A DNA stretch of 64,000 nt, taken from Syntrophales bacterium. Its GTDB lineage: Bacteria; Desulfobacterota; Syntrophia; Syntrophales; UBA2210. Position numbers and translations under genes: made by a program. The notes under the pieces are model-generated. The model was not told the DNA's origin and searched no databases. It worked only from the letters and a program-made list of their open reading frames with translations. Positions 34,933 to 43,712 of this stretch are shown here, piece by piece (within the stretch, counting starts at the first letter, position 1; each line of letters begins with the position of its first letter). The stretch is from assembly GCA_023230565.1 (NCBI GenBank), contig JALNXD010000002.1, forward strand, positions 1 through 64,000, given 5' to 3'.

Positions 34933-35832
34933 ATGCATGAAAACCTCTTTAAAATAAACGAAAAAGAATATATTCTTCCGGGAAGCAGGGCCTGTCAGGG
35001 CTGCGGTCTTTCCATCGCTTACCGCTATATTTTGAAAGCACTCCGCGAAAATACGATCGTGGCAATCCCGCCAAGCTGTCTGTGCGTTCTTCACGGCCTT
35101 TATCCCAATACATCCGTTACAGTACCGGCTCTGAATATCACCTTTGCGGGAAATGCAGCTTCAGCCTCTGGAATTGTAGCAGCTCTCACAGCTTTGAACA
35201 GACCTGACATAACCGTGCTCGCCCTTTCCGGGGACGGGGGCACCTATGATATAGGCATTCAGTCATTGAGCGGGGCAGCCGAGCGGAATACCGATTTCAT
35301 TTTTGCCTGCTACGACAATGAAGCATACATGAATACGGGCACACAGCGCTCGGGAGCCACGCCTATGGGCGCTGTAACAACCACTACACCTGTTTTGACA
35401 AAGAAGGACCATAAAAAGGACTTCATCAGAATTATGGAAGCACATAATATACCCTATATCGCTACGGTATCCCCGGCATATCCGATCGATCTTTACGAGA
35501 AATTCGTCAAAGCCAAACGCATCAAAGGAACCCGGTATATTCAGATCGATACGCCCTGCCCCCCTGGATGGGGCTATCCTGCCAAAGACACAGTAAAAAT
35601 TGGCAAACTCGCTGTTGAAACAGGAATTTTTCCTCTTCTGGAAATAGAAGACGGAAAGCTTCGGTTAACAGGCAGAAGCAACACATTGTCAGTAAAGGGC
35701 AAGCGTATGCCTATCATTCATTACGTTGAGCGTCAGATGAGATTCAGAAAAATGAGCATCGAACAGCTCAATCAGCTGCAGAGCTGGGTCGACAAACGGT
35801 GGAATGATTTCACAAACAGGGCTGACAACTGA
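34933..35832 (+). CDS. porB: 2-oxoacid:ferredoxin oxidoreductase, beta subunit
   Basis: The 299-residue beta subunit binds thiamine diphosphate and a 4Fe-4S cluster. It has C-Q-G-C-G near residue 22 and the diphosphate motif G-D-G-G-T-Y-D-I-G. The frame runs on upstream to 34864, but the ATG at 34933, four bases after the porA stop and preceded by AGGGG, gives the normal N-terminus. Its last 23 bases overlap the convergent waaA gene. Confidence 0.93.
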   Translation: MHENLFKINEKEYILPGSRACQGCGLSIAYRYILKALRENTIVAIPPSCLCVLHGLYPNTSVTVPALNITFAGNAASASGIVAALTALNRPDITVLALSGDGGTYDIGIQSLSGAAERNTDFIFACYDNEAYMNTGTQRSGATPMGAVTTTTPVLTKKDHKKDFIRIMEAHNIPYIATVSPAYPIDLYEKFVKAKRIKGTRYIQIDTPCPPGWGYPAKDTVKIGKLAVETGIFPLLEIEDGKLRLTGRSNTLSVKGKRMPIIHYVERQMRFRKMSIEQLNQLQSWVDKRWNDFTNRADN

Positions 35833-37126
35833 GGAGGACTGAAGAGATGAGATCGGCATAGCGCAGCGACGCCCCCCTGTTTTTTTGAAGAACGCCTTTC
35901 CCCGCTTCTCCCCGAAGGCGGCGTTCTTCCGGTTTGCTAAACATGGCGTTTATCCCCACTGCAAGATCTTTCGCACAGGTTACCGTAATTCCAGCTCCTG
36001 CCGCGACCAGTTGATCGCGCTCACTAATGAAATCTTCCATGTGCGGGCCGAAAAAAACGACCTTGCCCCATGCGGCCGCTTCCAGTGCATTCTGTCCTCC
36101 CCTCGGCACAAGACTTCCGCCGCAGTACACTGCATCTGCACATCCATACAGTGCAAAAAGGATTCCCATCGCATCAACAATGACCACCTGGCGCCCGTCC
36201 CTGTTTTTCCCTTTCACCAATTCGGTGAAGCAGATGGCTTCACGATCAAGCCCTTCCTCAATGAGCAGGTGCCGAATTGCCCCGACCCTCTCGATATGCC
36301 TGGGAACAATGAACAGAACAAGATCGGGAAACTCTTTTTTCAAGATTTTAAACACATCAAAAAGGATCTTTTCTTCACCCTCATGCGTACTGCCGGCAAC
36401 AAGAACGGGAACCTCATCCGAAAGCGCCAGCAGGCGCATTAATTCCTGCAGCCGTATTTCATCGGCACCTGTATCGAGACTGTCGTATTTCGCATTGCCT
36501 ATGATGCTGATTTTATGAGATTGAGCCCCTATTGCTTCGAACCTTTCGGCATCTGTTGTTGAAATTACTCCAATGGAATCGACGGATTCCAGCACCTTTG
36601 CCCAAAAAAATCTCGTAGCTTTATATCCGGCAAAAGATCGCGGAGATATCCTGCCGTTCACCATCACTACCTTCACTTTCAATTTCCGGCAAATGTGAAT
36701 AAAATTAGGCCATATTTCGGTTTCCACAGGAACAAATACATCAGGAACAACCTTTCCCATTATCCGGTCTATTACCCAGGGAATATCAAGGGGGTAATAA
36801 AGATGGGCCGCCGCGCCCCCGACAAGCCTCTTCGCAGTATCATGCCCGGTCTCGGTGCTCGTTGAAAGTATTATGCATCCTTCAGGATATCTGGCACGAA
36901 GTTCCTCAATTATCGGCTTCGCCGCAGATACCTCTCCTACCGATACGGCATGAACCCATATTCTCGGAGTTCCATTCAAATTCCGGAAAGTTTCCGGAGA
37001 ATAAAAGCCTAATTTCGCCCCCGCACTCCTTTTGTACTTGCCAGTGAATGCCAGACGGAAACCGTAATAAGGTACAAGGATGATAGCTGCAGCACCAAGC
37101 ACTAAGTTATATAGAAAATATCTCAT
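35810..37126 (-). CDS. waaA: 3-deoxy-D-manno-octulosonic acid transferase (Kdo transferase)
   Basis: WaaA adds Kdo to the lipid A precursor at the inner membrane. The 438-residue protein has an N-terminal membrane anchor, the catalytic-glutamate segment S-V-G-E-V-S-A-A, P-V-E-T-E-I-W-P-N, V-N-G-R-I-S, and the C-terminal GT-B domain with A-G-S-T-H-E-G-E-E and E-A-A-A-W-G-K. It overlaps the end of porB tail to tail by 23 bp. With lpxC it shows a Kdo-containing lipopolysaccharide. Confidence 0.94.
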   Translation of the reverse strand: MRYFLYNLVLGAAAIILVPYYGFRLAFTGKYKRSAGAKLGFYSPETFRNLNGTPRIWVHAVSVGEVSAAKPIIEELRARYPEGCIILSTSTETGHDTAKRLVGGAAAHLYYPLDIPWVIDRIMGKVVPDVFVPVETEIWPNFIHICRKLKVKVVMVNGRISPRSFAGYKATRFFWAKVLESVDSIGVISTTDAERFEAIGAQSHKISIIGNAKYDSLDTGADEIRLQELMRLLALSDEVPVLVAGSTHEGEEKILFDVFKILKKEFPDLVLFIVPRHIERVGAIRHLLIEEGLDREAICFTELVKGKNRDGRQVVIVDAMGILFALYGCADAVYCGGSLVPRGGQNALEAAAWGKVVFFGPHMEDFISERDQLVAAGAGITVTCAKDLAVGINAMFSKPEERRLRGEAGKGVLQKNRGASLRYADLISSVLLSCQPCL

Positions 37127-37326
37127 TTACCGGACCCGGCGTCCAGGGCCTTTCTATTGATTTTCGGATTCAATACCATGTTATCGGCGCCCTCTGCAAC
37201 TGATACAATACAAATTAAGGAAGACCGCTCTTTTCCGGCTATTCTGATAACTGCAGCGGCATGCGTATTCCGTCACTTTCGTTATTTCCCCCCTTCAAAT
37301 GAAAAGATTGACAGGGGAAAATCTGG

Positions 37327-37332
37327 TATAGT
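37327..37332 (+). promoter_or_regulatory. Extended -10 promoter candidate for hisF
   Basis: TGGTATAGT supplies TATAGT at 37327-37332 preceded by an extended TGn. A TTGACA lies only 13 bases upstream, too close for a standard -35, so the extended -10 is the main evidence. It is 50 bp upstream of the hisF ATG. Confidence 0.35.
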
Positions 37333-37381
37333 AAAGAAGTATACAATCATGAAGACAGATCATCTCGCAAAGGAGCAGAAA

Positions 37382-38170
37382 ATGGAATGTATAAATATAA
37401 TGCCATGCCTCGACATAAAGGATGGCAGTGTCGTCAAGGGAATTCACTTCGTCGATCTGAAAAACGCAGGCGACCCTGTTGAGCAGGCTCTTTTTTATGA
37501 AAGGGAAGGCGCTGACGAATTGGCATTTCTCGATATAACCGCAACGATAGAAGGGCGAAAAACAACGGCAGACCTGGTAAAAAGGGTTGCAGAGGCAATC
37601 AAGATACCGCTTACAGTCGGGGGAGGGATAGGAGAAATATATGATTTTGAACGGCTATTTACGGCAGGAGCGGAAAAAATATCGGTAAACACCGCTGCGT
37701 TCAGAGATCCGGGACTCCTGAAAGAAGCGGCAGACGCATTCGGCAGAGAGAGAATAGTTGTTGCAATAGATGCAAAAAAGACAAATAGCTTTCCATCAGG
37801 ATATGAGCTTTATATAAACGGAGGCCGTACCCCGGCAGGAAAAGATGCCGTTGAATGGGCACGCCGCGCCGCAGAGCTGGGTGCCGGAAGCCTTCTCCCC
37901 ACAAGCATCGATACAGACGGCACTAAAGACGGATATGATCTCATCCTTACAAAAAGTATCGCAGAGGCTTCCGGCCTCCCGGTCATCGCTTCGGGCGGGG
38001 CGGGCACTCTCGAACATCTCTACCTGGGTGCAACCGAAGGCAAGGCGACCACTCTTCTTGCCGCTTCGATTTTCCATTTTCGCGAGCTGTCAATATACCA
38101 AGTAAAACATTACCTTCGCGAACGAGGGCTTCCCGTCCGAATGCAATTCACGGAGACACAAGGAGTTTGA
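37382..38170 (+). CDS. hisF: Imidazole glycerol phosphate synthase cyclase subunit HisF
   Basis: The 262-residue (beta-alpha)8 barrel has both catalytic aspartates, Asp11 (P-C-L-D-I-K-D-G) and the one in V-V-A-I-D-A-K, plus phosphate motifs V-G-G-G-I-G and A-S-G-G-A-G. It should make IGP and AICAR from PRFAR. AAAGGAG precedes this ATG; the longer open frame from 37157 is not needed. No hisH or other histidine gene is nearby. It starts a tight run with a lipoprotein gene (1-bp gap) and rpe. A HisF paralogue working in another pathway is a possible alternative. Confidence 0.88.
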   Translation: MECINIMPCLDIKDGSVVKGIHFVDLKNAGDPVEQALFYEREGADELAFLDITATIEGRKTTADLVKRVAEAIKIPLTVGGGIGEIYDFERLFTAGAEKISVNTAAFRDPGLLKEAADAFGRERIVVAIDAKKTNSFPSGYELYINGGRTPAGKDAVEWARRAAELGAGSLLPTSIDTDGTKDGYDLILTKSIAEASGLPVIASGGAGTLEHLYLGATEGKATTLLAASIFHFRELSIYQVKHYLRERGLPVRMQFTETQGV

Positions 38171-38171
38171 A

Positions 38172-38915
38172 ATGAATCGAAGGTATTTCGCAGTAATAGG
38201 TCTTTCACTCATAACATGTGCTGTTTTTATCTTCGTTTCAGGCTGCACACGATACGAAAGAAAGATCGTTCCCTTTAAAATGCCCGCAGCTTATCCCAAT
38301 GCAACAGCCGCCGCGGGAGCGTTAATCGGCGCACAGGCATACTCCGATCAAACGAAAGCAAATTCCGCATTCGGATTCGACATTCTGGGAACAGGCGTTC
38401 TGCCGGTCCAGGTTGTATTTGATAACCAGGGAACCCATCCGCTGGAAATTGTTCCGGCGAAAACATATTTCATCGATTCCAACGATAATCTTTGGCCTAT
38501 TATTGATGAGAGACTTGCCTATGACAGAATTTCTCAAAAAACTCAATTCAGCGAAGTCGCCCCGAGAGTGTTAAAACCGGGACTCTTAGGAGGAGCCGCC
38601 GGTGCGGTAATAGGCGCTGCAATAGGTATAGTCACAGGAACAAATGTAGGAGAAGCCCTGGGAAAGGGCGCGGCAGTGGGGGCGGCAGTCGGAGCAACGG
38701 CAGGGGGAATTTCAGGGATTGATGAAACCGACGTTCACAGACAAATAGGCGAAGATCTGCACGCAAGAACTCTTGAAAAAAGACCGATTCCCCCTAATGA
38801 AATAGCGCACGGGTTCATCTTCTTTCCTGCCGAGGCGGCAGAGGCAAAAGAGCTCCGCCTTGTAATCAGGGAGATAGATACGGGGACCATTCACAATCTG
38901 AGGTTGAAGTTCTGA
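38172..38915 (+). CDS. Glycine-zipper lipoprotein of unknown function
   Basis: The 247-residue protein has a lipoprotein signal ending at F-V-S-G-C and two Gly/Ala-rich segments. The first is around residues 44-53. The longer one, near 138-178, carries repeated G-A-A-x-G and G-x-A-x-G spacing as in glycine-zipper membrane segments. The family is unknown to me beyond this pattern. It starts 1 bp after hisF and ends 2 bp before rpe, so it is co-transcribed with both. A role in the outer membrane is inference. Confidence 0.7.
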   Translation: MNRRYFAVIGLSLITCAVFIFVSGCTRYERKIVPFKMPAAYPNATAAAGALIGAQAYSDQTKANSAFGFDILGTGVLPVQVVFDNQGTHPLEIVPAKTYFIDSNDNLWPIIDERLAYDRISQKTQFSEVAPRVLKPGLLGGAAGAVIGAAIGIVTGTNVGEALGKGAAVGAAVGATAGGISGIDETDVHRQIGEDLHARTLEKRPIPPNEIAHGFIFFPAEAAEAKELRLVIREIDTGTIHNLRLKF

Positions 38916-38917
38916 AA

Positions 38918-39577
38918 ATGAAAAAAATCGCACCTTCAATATTGTCTTCCGATTTCAGCAGGCTGGGCGAAGAGATCAAGGCCGTGGAAACGGCAGGGGC
39001 CGATCTCATACATGTTGATGTAATGGATGGACATTTCGTTCCCAACCTCACAATTGGTCCGCCGATCGTCAGATCCATAAGAAAAATAACTTCTCTTCCA
39101 TTTGACGTGCACCTGATGATCGAGAACCCGGATGCCTTCATCGCAGATTTCATTTCAGCCGGAAGCGACTGCGTGACCGTTCACGCAGAAGCCTCATCAC
39201 ATCTGCATCGGAGTATCCAGATTATAAAAGACGGGGGAAAACTGGCCGGTGTTTCAGTAAATCCGGCAACACCGCTTTCGCAGATCGAATACATTCTCGC
39301 CGATATTGATCTTCTTCTTATAATGACAGTGAATCCAGGATTTGGCGGACAGAAATTCATCGGCACCATGCTCCCTAAAATCCGGGAAGCCCGAGAAATG
39401 ATCAACCGCATTTCGCCTGCGGTGACTCTGGAAGTAGACGGAGGAGTAACTCTGGATAATATTGGATCCATTGCGCAGGCGGGCGCCGATATCATAGTGG
39501 CGGGATCATCCGTATTCGGAACCGACGATTATGCATATGTTATCAAACGCATGAAGGAAATAGTCGCACAATTATAA
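38918..39577 (+). CDS. rpe: Ribulose-phosphate 3-epimerase
   Basis: The 219-residue TIM barrel interconverts ribulose 5-phosphate and xylulose 5-phosphate. It starts I-A-P-S-I-L-S-S-D-F. The metal and catalytic residues lie in H-V-D-V-M-D-G-H-F-V-P-N, D-V-H-L-M-I, M-T-V-N-P-G-F-G-G-Q and E-V-D-G-G-V. The phosphate loop is V-A-G-S-S-V-F-G. All family positions are intact and the length is normal. Confidence 0.96.
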   Translation: MKKIAPSILSSDFSRLGEEIKAVETAGADLIHVDVMDGHFVPNLTIGPPIVRSIRKITSLPFDVHLMIENPDAFIADFISAGSDCVTVHAEASSHLHRSIQIIKDGGKLAGVSVNPATPLSQIEYILADIDLLLIMTVNPGFGGQKFIGTMLPKIREAREMINRISPAVTLEVDGGVTLDNIGSIAQAGADIIVAGSSVFGTDDYAYVIKRMKEIVAQL

Positions 39578-39629
39578 AAATGATTTGTGAAGACATGGGA
39601 TTCACTATAGGTTCGACTCAGGGATAAAA

Positions 39630-40304
39630 ATGGGCATTCATACTCTGTCATCATATAATTTCAAAGGGTTTCTGGCCGATGCCGAGGCGCAAAGACTTTA
39701 TGACGCGGCAAAAGAAGCTTCCAGTTTCGGCCCCTGCCTTGAAATCGGGAGCTACTGCGGCAAATCGACTGCATTTCTTGCGGCAGGCTGCAAAGAACAC
39801 AATTCGATTCTATTTTCAATAGATCACCACCGCGGTTCGGAAGAGCAGCAGCCGGGTGAAGAATATTTTGATCCTGACCTTCTGGATACAGAATCAGGTA
39901 TGATCGATACTTTCAGAATATTCAGAAAAACGATTGCCGATCTCGATCTGACCGAAACGGTGGTTCCTATTGTCACTTCCTCGATAACTGCGGCACGCCA
40001 CTGGAAAACACCGCTCGCGCTGGTATTCATTGATGGAGGGCATAGTTATGAAGCCGCATTCCGCGATTACAGCGCCTGGTCGCCTTTTATACTATCCGGC
40101 GGGTATCTTCTGATTCACGATATTTTTCCGGATCCTGCCTTTGGGGGGCAGGCTCCTTACTGCGTGTACCGTCTTGCCGTACATTCTGGTCTTTTTGAAG
40201 AGCTCCCCTCTGTTGAGACCTTAGGCGTATTGAAACGCATACGGCCGGGTTCACTCTCACAAAAAGCAAAAGAAATCTGGAAAGAGCGAACTGAACCCTC
40301 TTAA
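39630..40304 (+). CDS. Class I SAM-dependent methyltransferase
   Basis: The 224-residue protein has the SAM-binding loop L-E-I-G-S-Y-C-G-K-S-T and the second segment V-F-I-D-G-G-H-S-Y-E, which matches the Methyltransf_24 type often found in sugar or glycan pathways. It follows rpe by 52 bp and faces the glycan genes on the other strand. Its substrate cannot be read from sequence. Confidence 0.82.
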   Translation: MGIHTLSSYNFKGFLADAEAQRLYDAAKEASSFGPCLEIGSYCGKSTAFLAAGCKEHNSILFSIDHHRGSEEQQPGEEYFDPDLLDTESGMIDTFRIFRKTIADLDLTETVVPIVTSSITAARHWKTPLALVFIDGGHSYEAAFRDYSAWSPFILSGGYLLIHDIFPDPAFGGQAPYCVYRLAVHSGLFEELPSVETLGVLKRIRPGSLSQKAKEIWKERTEPS

Positions 40305-40413
40305 AGTTGGCTTTTTTTTGAATCGTAAGGGTAAAACCTGAATACTCAACCCAAAATCCGGTTCATGGTTCACGTGCTTATATGATATGAGAGCAAAAGG
40401 GTGGACGTGTATT

Positions 40414-41277
40414 TTACAAATGAGAGTTGAGGTGTCGGATTTTTTTTAATAAACGGGTTACAATTCCGGTTTGTTTCGCATTACTGCAGTGCCGACATAG
40501 AATATCTGCAGAATCGTCGCTTAATCCTTCTATAACTTTATTATAGGAATCATTATTAAATAATGAATTGTAATCCTCCGAAATCAAATTACCCAGGATA
40601 TGCCGCATTCCGTAATCCATGCAACACAGGATGACATCCCCATTTGGCAGCAACACATTGTGATTTAACAAACGGCTGCAACTTTTACACACAATTTTTC
40701 CTGTCAGATATATACAGTGATTGACCTTTCCGATATCGCCGATGTTCCCTGCCCGGTTAATACATTCATCTTCCCTGATATCCGCCGCAGATAAAAGCTT
40801 TTTGATTTCCTCATGGACTCCTCCGATACTCATATAGCGTAAGCCGCTTATACTGCTCTCGGAAATCCTGCCAAGTCTTTTCAGATACTCTTCATCTACT
40901 TTTATAGCTGTATAATTTTTATTATCGGGCAAATGGATTTCAAATATCCGGAAGGGGATATGTTTGATGGCATCTATATCCGCCAATGACATGCCTGTGG
41001 TAGTTGTATATACCGAAATTTCAAATCCGCATTCATAGGCATGTAAAATCATTTGTGTACAATTCGGATTGAGCCATGGCTCCGCCATTCCGGAAAAATG
41101 GATATGAACCTGCGGCGGTATCTTATCCAGACATACCTTGAACGTTTCGAAAGACATGCATACTATGTTACTTTTTTTGATATAAGCCCTTATAAATATA
41201 TCCTGCGGACAGTATACACACCTGTTTCTGCACCCGATCACTGTGGTTATTTCCATGGTTCCCGCTACGGCCACCAT
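40414..41277 (-). CDS. Radical SAM/SPASM domain protein
   Basis: The 287-residue protein has the radical SAM cluster motif C-R-N-R-C-V-Y-C-P near residues 16-24. A cysteine-rich C-terminal part (C-K-S-C, C-C-M-D-Y-G, C-R-H-C) has SPASM character and binds an auxiliary cluster. GAGAGGT precedes the ATG. It sits 18 bp downstream of the glycosyltransferase gene, so a role in sugar or peptide modification for the cell surface is plausible. No peptide substrate gene is seen next to it. Confidence 0.85.
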   Translation of the reverse strand: MVAVAGTMEITTVIGCRNRCVYCPQDIFIRAYIKKSNIVCMSFETFKVCLDKIPPQVHIHFSGMAEPWLNPNCTQMILHAYECGFEISVYTTTTGMSLADIDAIKHIPFRIFEIHLPDNKNYTAIKVDEEYLKRLGRISESSISGLRYMSIGGVHEEIKKLLSAADIREDECINRAGNIGDIGKVNHCIYLTGKIVCKSCSRLLNHNVLLPNGDVILCCMDYGMRHILGNLISEDYNSLFNNDSYNKVIEGLSDDSADILCRHCSNAKQTGIVTRLLKKIRHLNSHL

Positions 41278-41295
41278 ATAGCTTAACCTCTCGAA

Positions 41296-42093
41296 TTACT
41301 TCCTTAAACCTTTTTTACAAAAAAAGGGGATATTTTCCCTGTTAAGATACTCAATATTCGCCCCCTCTCTCCAATGCCTGTTTCCCAATTCCTTCGGATG
41401 CCACAAATGGAGTACCTTTGCAGAAGGTATGATCGAACGGCCTCGAAATCCGGCTTTTATGAAACGCAACGCCAAATCCTCATCCTCGCCACCCCAGCCT
41501 ATAAAATTTTCATCGTACCCGTTCACAAATTCCATGTCTTTTCGATGTACGGAGAAATGGCTGCTGCATTTTTGTTTTCTCGGATTAACTGCCCTGAATC
41601 TCATCAGAATGCCATATTTTATGAAATTAAAATGTTCTCTCGTCACAGGTTTCTCCGGCAACTCGTGATAAAGATTTTCGAGCAACTCCTTTGAAATTTC
41701 TTCATGCAATATTCTCTTTGCCTGTTCCTGAGTAGTATATTTACAAAGCCCGGCAATGAATTTCCCCGGCTTGGCCGCTTTTACGTGGCACTCGATCGTG
41801 CCGGGCAATACCAGAAAATCACAATCCAAAAAAATCAAATACTCTCCGGCAGCTTTACGAATACCGTTATTGCGGGCAAGTGCAAGCCTGAATCCGTTTT
41901 TTGGCTGCCATACATGTGTTATCGGAAACTCATACGCCGGGATGAGATCTTGTAATCTATTGACAGTCTCAGTACCTGAACCATCATCGGCAATAATGAC
42001 TTCATCGAAATTGCCTCTGCAAAGCCTGAGAGAATCAAGACAGCACCGTAAATAATCCAGCCGTTCATAAAAGGATATTATTATGCTCACCAT
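41296..42093 (-). CDS. Family 2 glycosyltransferase
   Basis: The 265-residue GT-A enzyme starts V-S-I-I-I-S-F-Y-E-R and has the nucleotide-binding A-D-D-G-S-G and metal-binding L-D-C-D-F segments. Its C-terminal half contains G-W-G-G-E-D-E-D-L-A-L-R, as in chondroitin-polymerase-like and galactosyltransferase-type GT2 enzymes. No membrane segment is seen. It belongs with the neighbouring O-antigen ligase and radical SAM genes. Confidence 0.88.
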   Translation of the reverse strand: MVSIIISFYERLDYLRCCLDSLRLCRGNFDEVIIADDGSGTETVNRLQDLIPAYEFPITHVWQPKNGFRLALARNNGIRKAAGEYLIFLDCDFLVLPGTIECHVKAAKPGKFIAGLCKYTTQEQAKRILHEEISKELLENLYHELPEKPVTREHFNFIKYGILMRFRAVNPRKQKCSSHFSVHRKDMEFVNGYDENFIGWGGEDEDLALRFIKAGFRGRSIIPSAKVLHLWHPKELGNRHWREGANIEYLNRENIPFFCKKGLRK

Positions 42094-42183
42094 GATGAAT
42101 TGTATCCTCAGTGTTTAAAAGCAGGAGCATCTCTTTTCTGTTCATCTGCCGCACATAATGATCGTAATGGGTCCAGGTTCAAA

Positions 42184-43443
42184 TTACGAATGCGTTTCCA
42201 TCCCTTTGATATTTTCTTCATCAAAAGCTGAAGAATTGAGCCTCCATACTATGGTTATAAGGGCAAAGAGTATATAACAAATGTATATTGGCACATTCGT
42301 CAAGGCAGGCTCGAACATACCTTTTACAAGATAGACCGCCATTGACGCAACTAATGTCCATACCCATTCTTGCCCCAGATGGTTCTTTTCACTTCTGCTG
42401 ACAGCCAGAACCATTTTTCCATAGATAATAAAGAGATAAAAATAAAGGATCAGTCCCACTATGCCCGTCCTGACCGCTACACTAACCACAATATTGTGCG
42501 GGTCCTGCATTACAGCGCGCTTATCCTCCGGAAGTCTTTGCGAATATTTTTCCCATAGTGTTTCGTCATACCACATCTGCATGCCGTATCCGATACCTGT
42601 TACAGGATAGTCTTTTATCATTTCATAATAGGTAAGCGCTATTTTATATCTGTCGTCTCCCTGGATTTTTCTTTCGAGTGCTTCCGGATTGATCCTTTCT
42701 TTGACAGGGAAAAAGAATAAGCTGATTACTATTACGAAACCTATGCAAAGGACTATTTTTGTTTTATTCAGTGAAAGTATAAGCAGAGAAACCATCAAGG
42801 CAATTACGGTGCTTATGGATTGCGTGAGCAGTGTGATAACAGCCGTGCTTATAATGGAAATGATAAGCCATATGCGAACATGCCACTGTCTATACCGGGG
42901 CAGCAGGTTTATAGAAAAAAGAAAAGATATTATTGTAAGGAATCCGATAATATTTATTTGAAATTCTTTGAAGTCAATCCTGCTGGATACAGGATTCTCT
43001 TCTATCGCATAAAAGTAAATTCCGCATGTAATTGAAAATATACTGGCTGAAGCGATCAGGGTGTGGACAATCGTCAAAAAGCCCTTTTTCGAATCAAAAC
43101 TATTGATCAGAATAAAATAGAAAATGATATATCGTACCAAATGGCTGTAGAAATCTTCTATGCTGTTTGGTTTATTCAAGGCAAAAAACAATCCTAAAAA
43201 AGACCAGGATGCGAAGAGAAGCAGCGTAACTGTAAACGGGGACCGGAAGTAGAAAAGGCTCTGCTTTACTATAATCAAGCCGACGAACAAAAGGCCGGAA
43301 ATATAAAAACAAATTTCTCTGATCGCTGTCGTGTGGGGGAAAGGCATCAGAAAAACGAATGCAGCCATCAAACAGACAATCGTCTTTTTAATTATTTCAA
43401 TGTTTCTTTCTTGCTCAAAATGTTCCATCTTCTCCAACTTCAT
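42184..43443 (-). CDS. O-antigen ligase family membrane protein
   Basis: The protein is polytopic with about ten hydrophobic segments, and a periplasmic loop before the conserved D-P-H-N-I-V-V-S-V-A-V-R-T-G segment typical of WaaL-type ligases. It would transfer a lipid-linked glycan to lipid A core or to another acceptor. The frame is open to a TTG at 43482. I chose the ATG at 43443 (419 residues); another ATG is at 43428. It is the first gene of the glycan group on this strand. Confidence 0.8.
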   Translation of the reverse strand: MKLEKMEHFEQERNIEIIKKTIVCLMAAFVFLMPFPHTTAIREICFYISGLLFVGLIIVKQSLFYFRSPFTVTLLLFASWSFLGLFFALNKPNSIEDFYSHLVRYIIFYFILINSFDSKKGFLTIVHTLIASASIFSITCGIYFYAIEENPVSSRIDFKEFQINIIGFLTIISFLFSINLLPRYRQWHVRIWLIISIISTAVITLLTQSISTVIALMVSLLILSLNKTKIVLCIGFVIVISLFFFPVKERINPEALERKIQGDDRYKIALTYYEMIKDYPVTGIGYGMQMWYDETLWEKYSQRLPEDKRAVMQDPHNIVVSVAVRTGIVGLILYFYLFIIYGKMVLAVSRSEKNHLGQEWVWTLVASMAVYLVKGMFEPALTNVPIYICYILFALITIVWRLNSSAFDEENIKGMETHS

Positions 43444-43712
43444 CTTCTTCGTAATAATTCTTTCATTATGCTTTCGCTGCAAAGAAGTACCCCGGTACGT
43501 AACATAAGCCTGCCGCAGGATTCAAGATTTTCTTATAGCGCTGGTAAAACAAAAAATCCGAAAACGGAATCATTTTTTTATGTTGACGCAAGGGACCTTC
43601 TCTGATATCACAAATATCAAAATTAACATTAACTATTTGAAATAACATAACAATAGGAAGCTGATCTACTGCGGTACAATCGGTGCTCCCTACCATCAAA
43701 ACGAGTATACTA

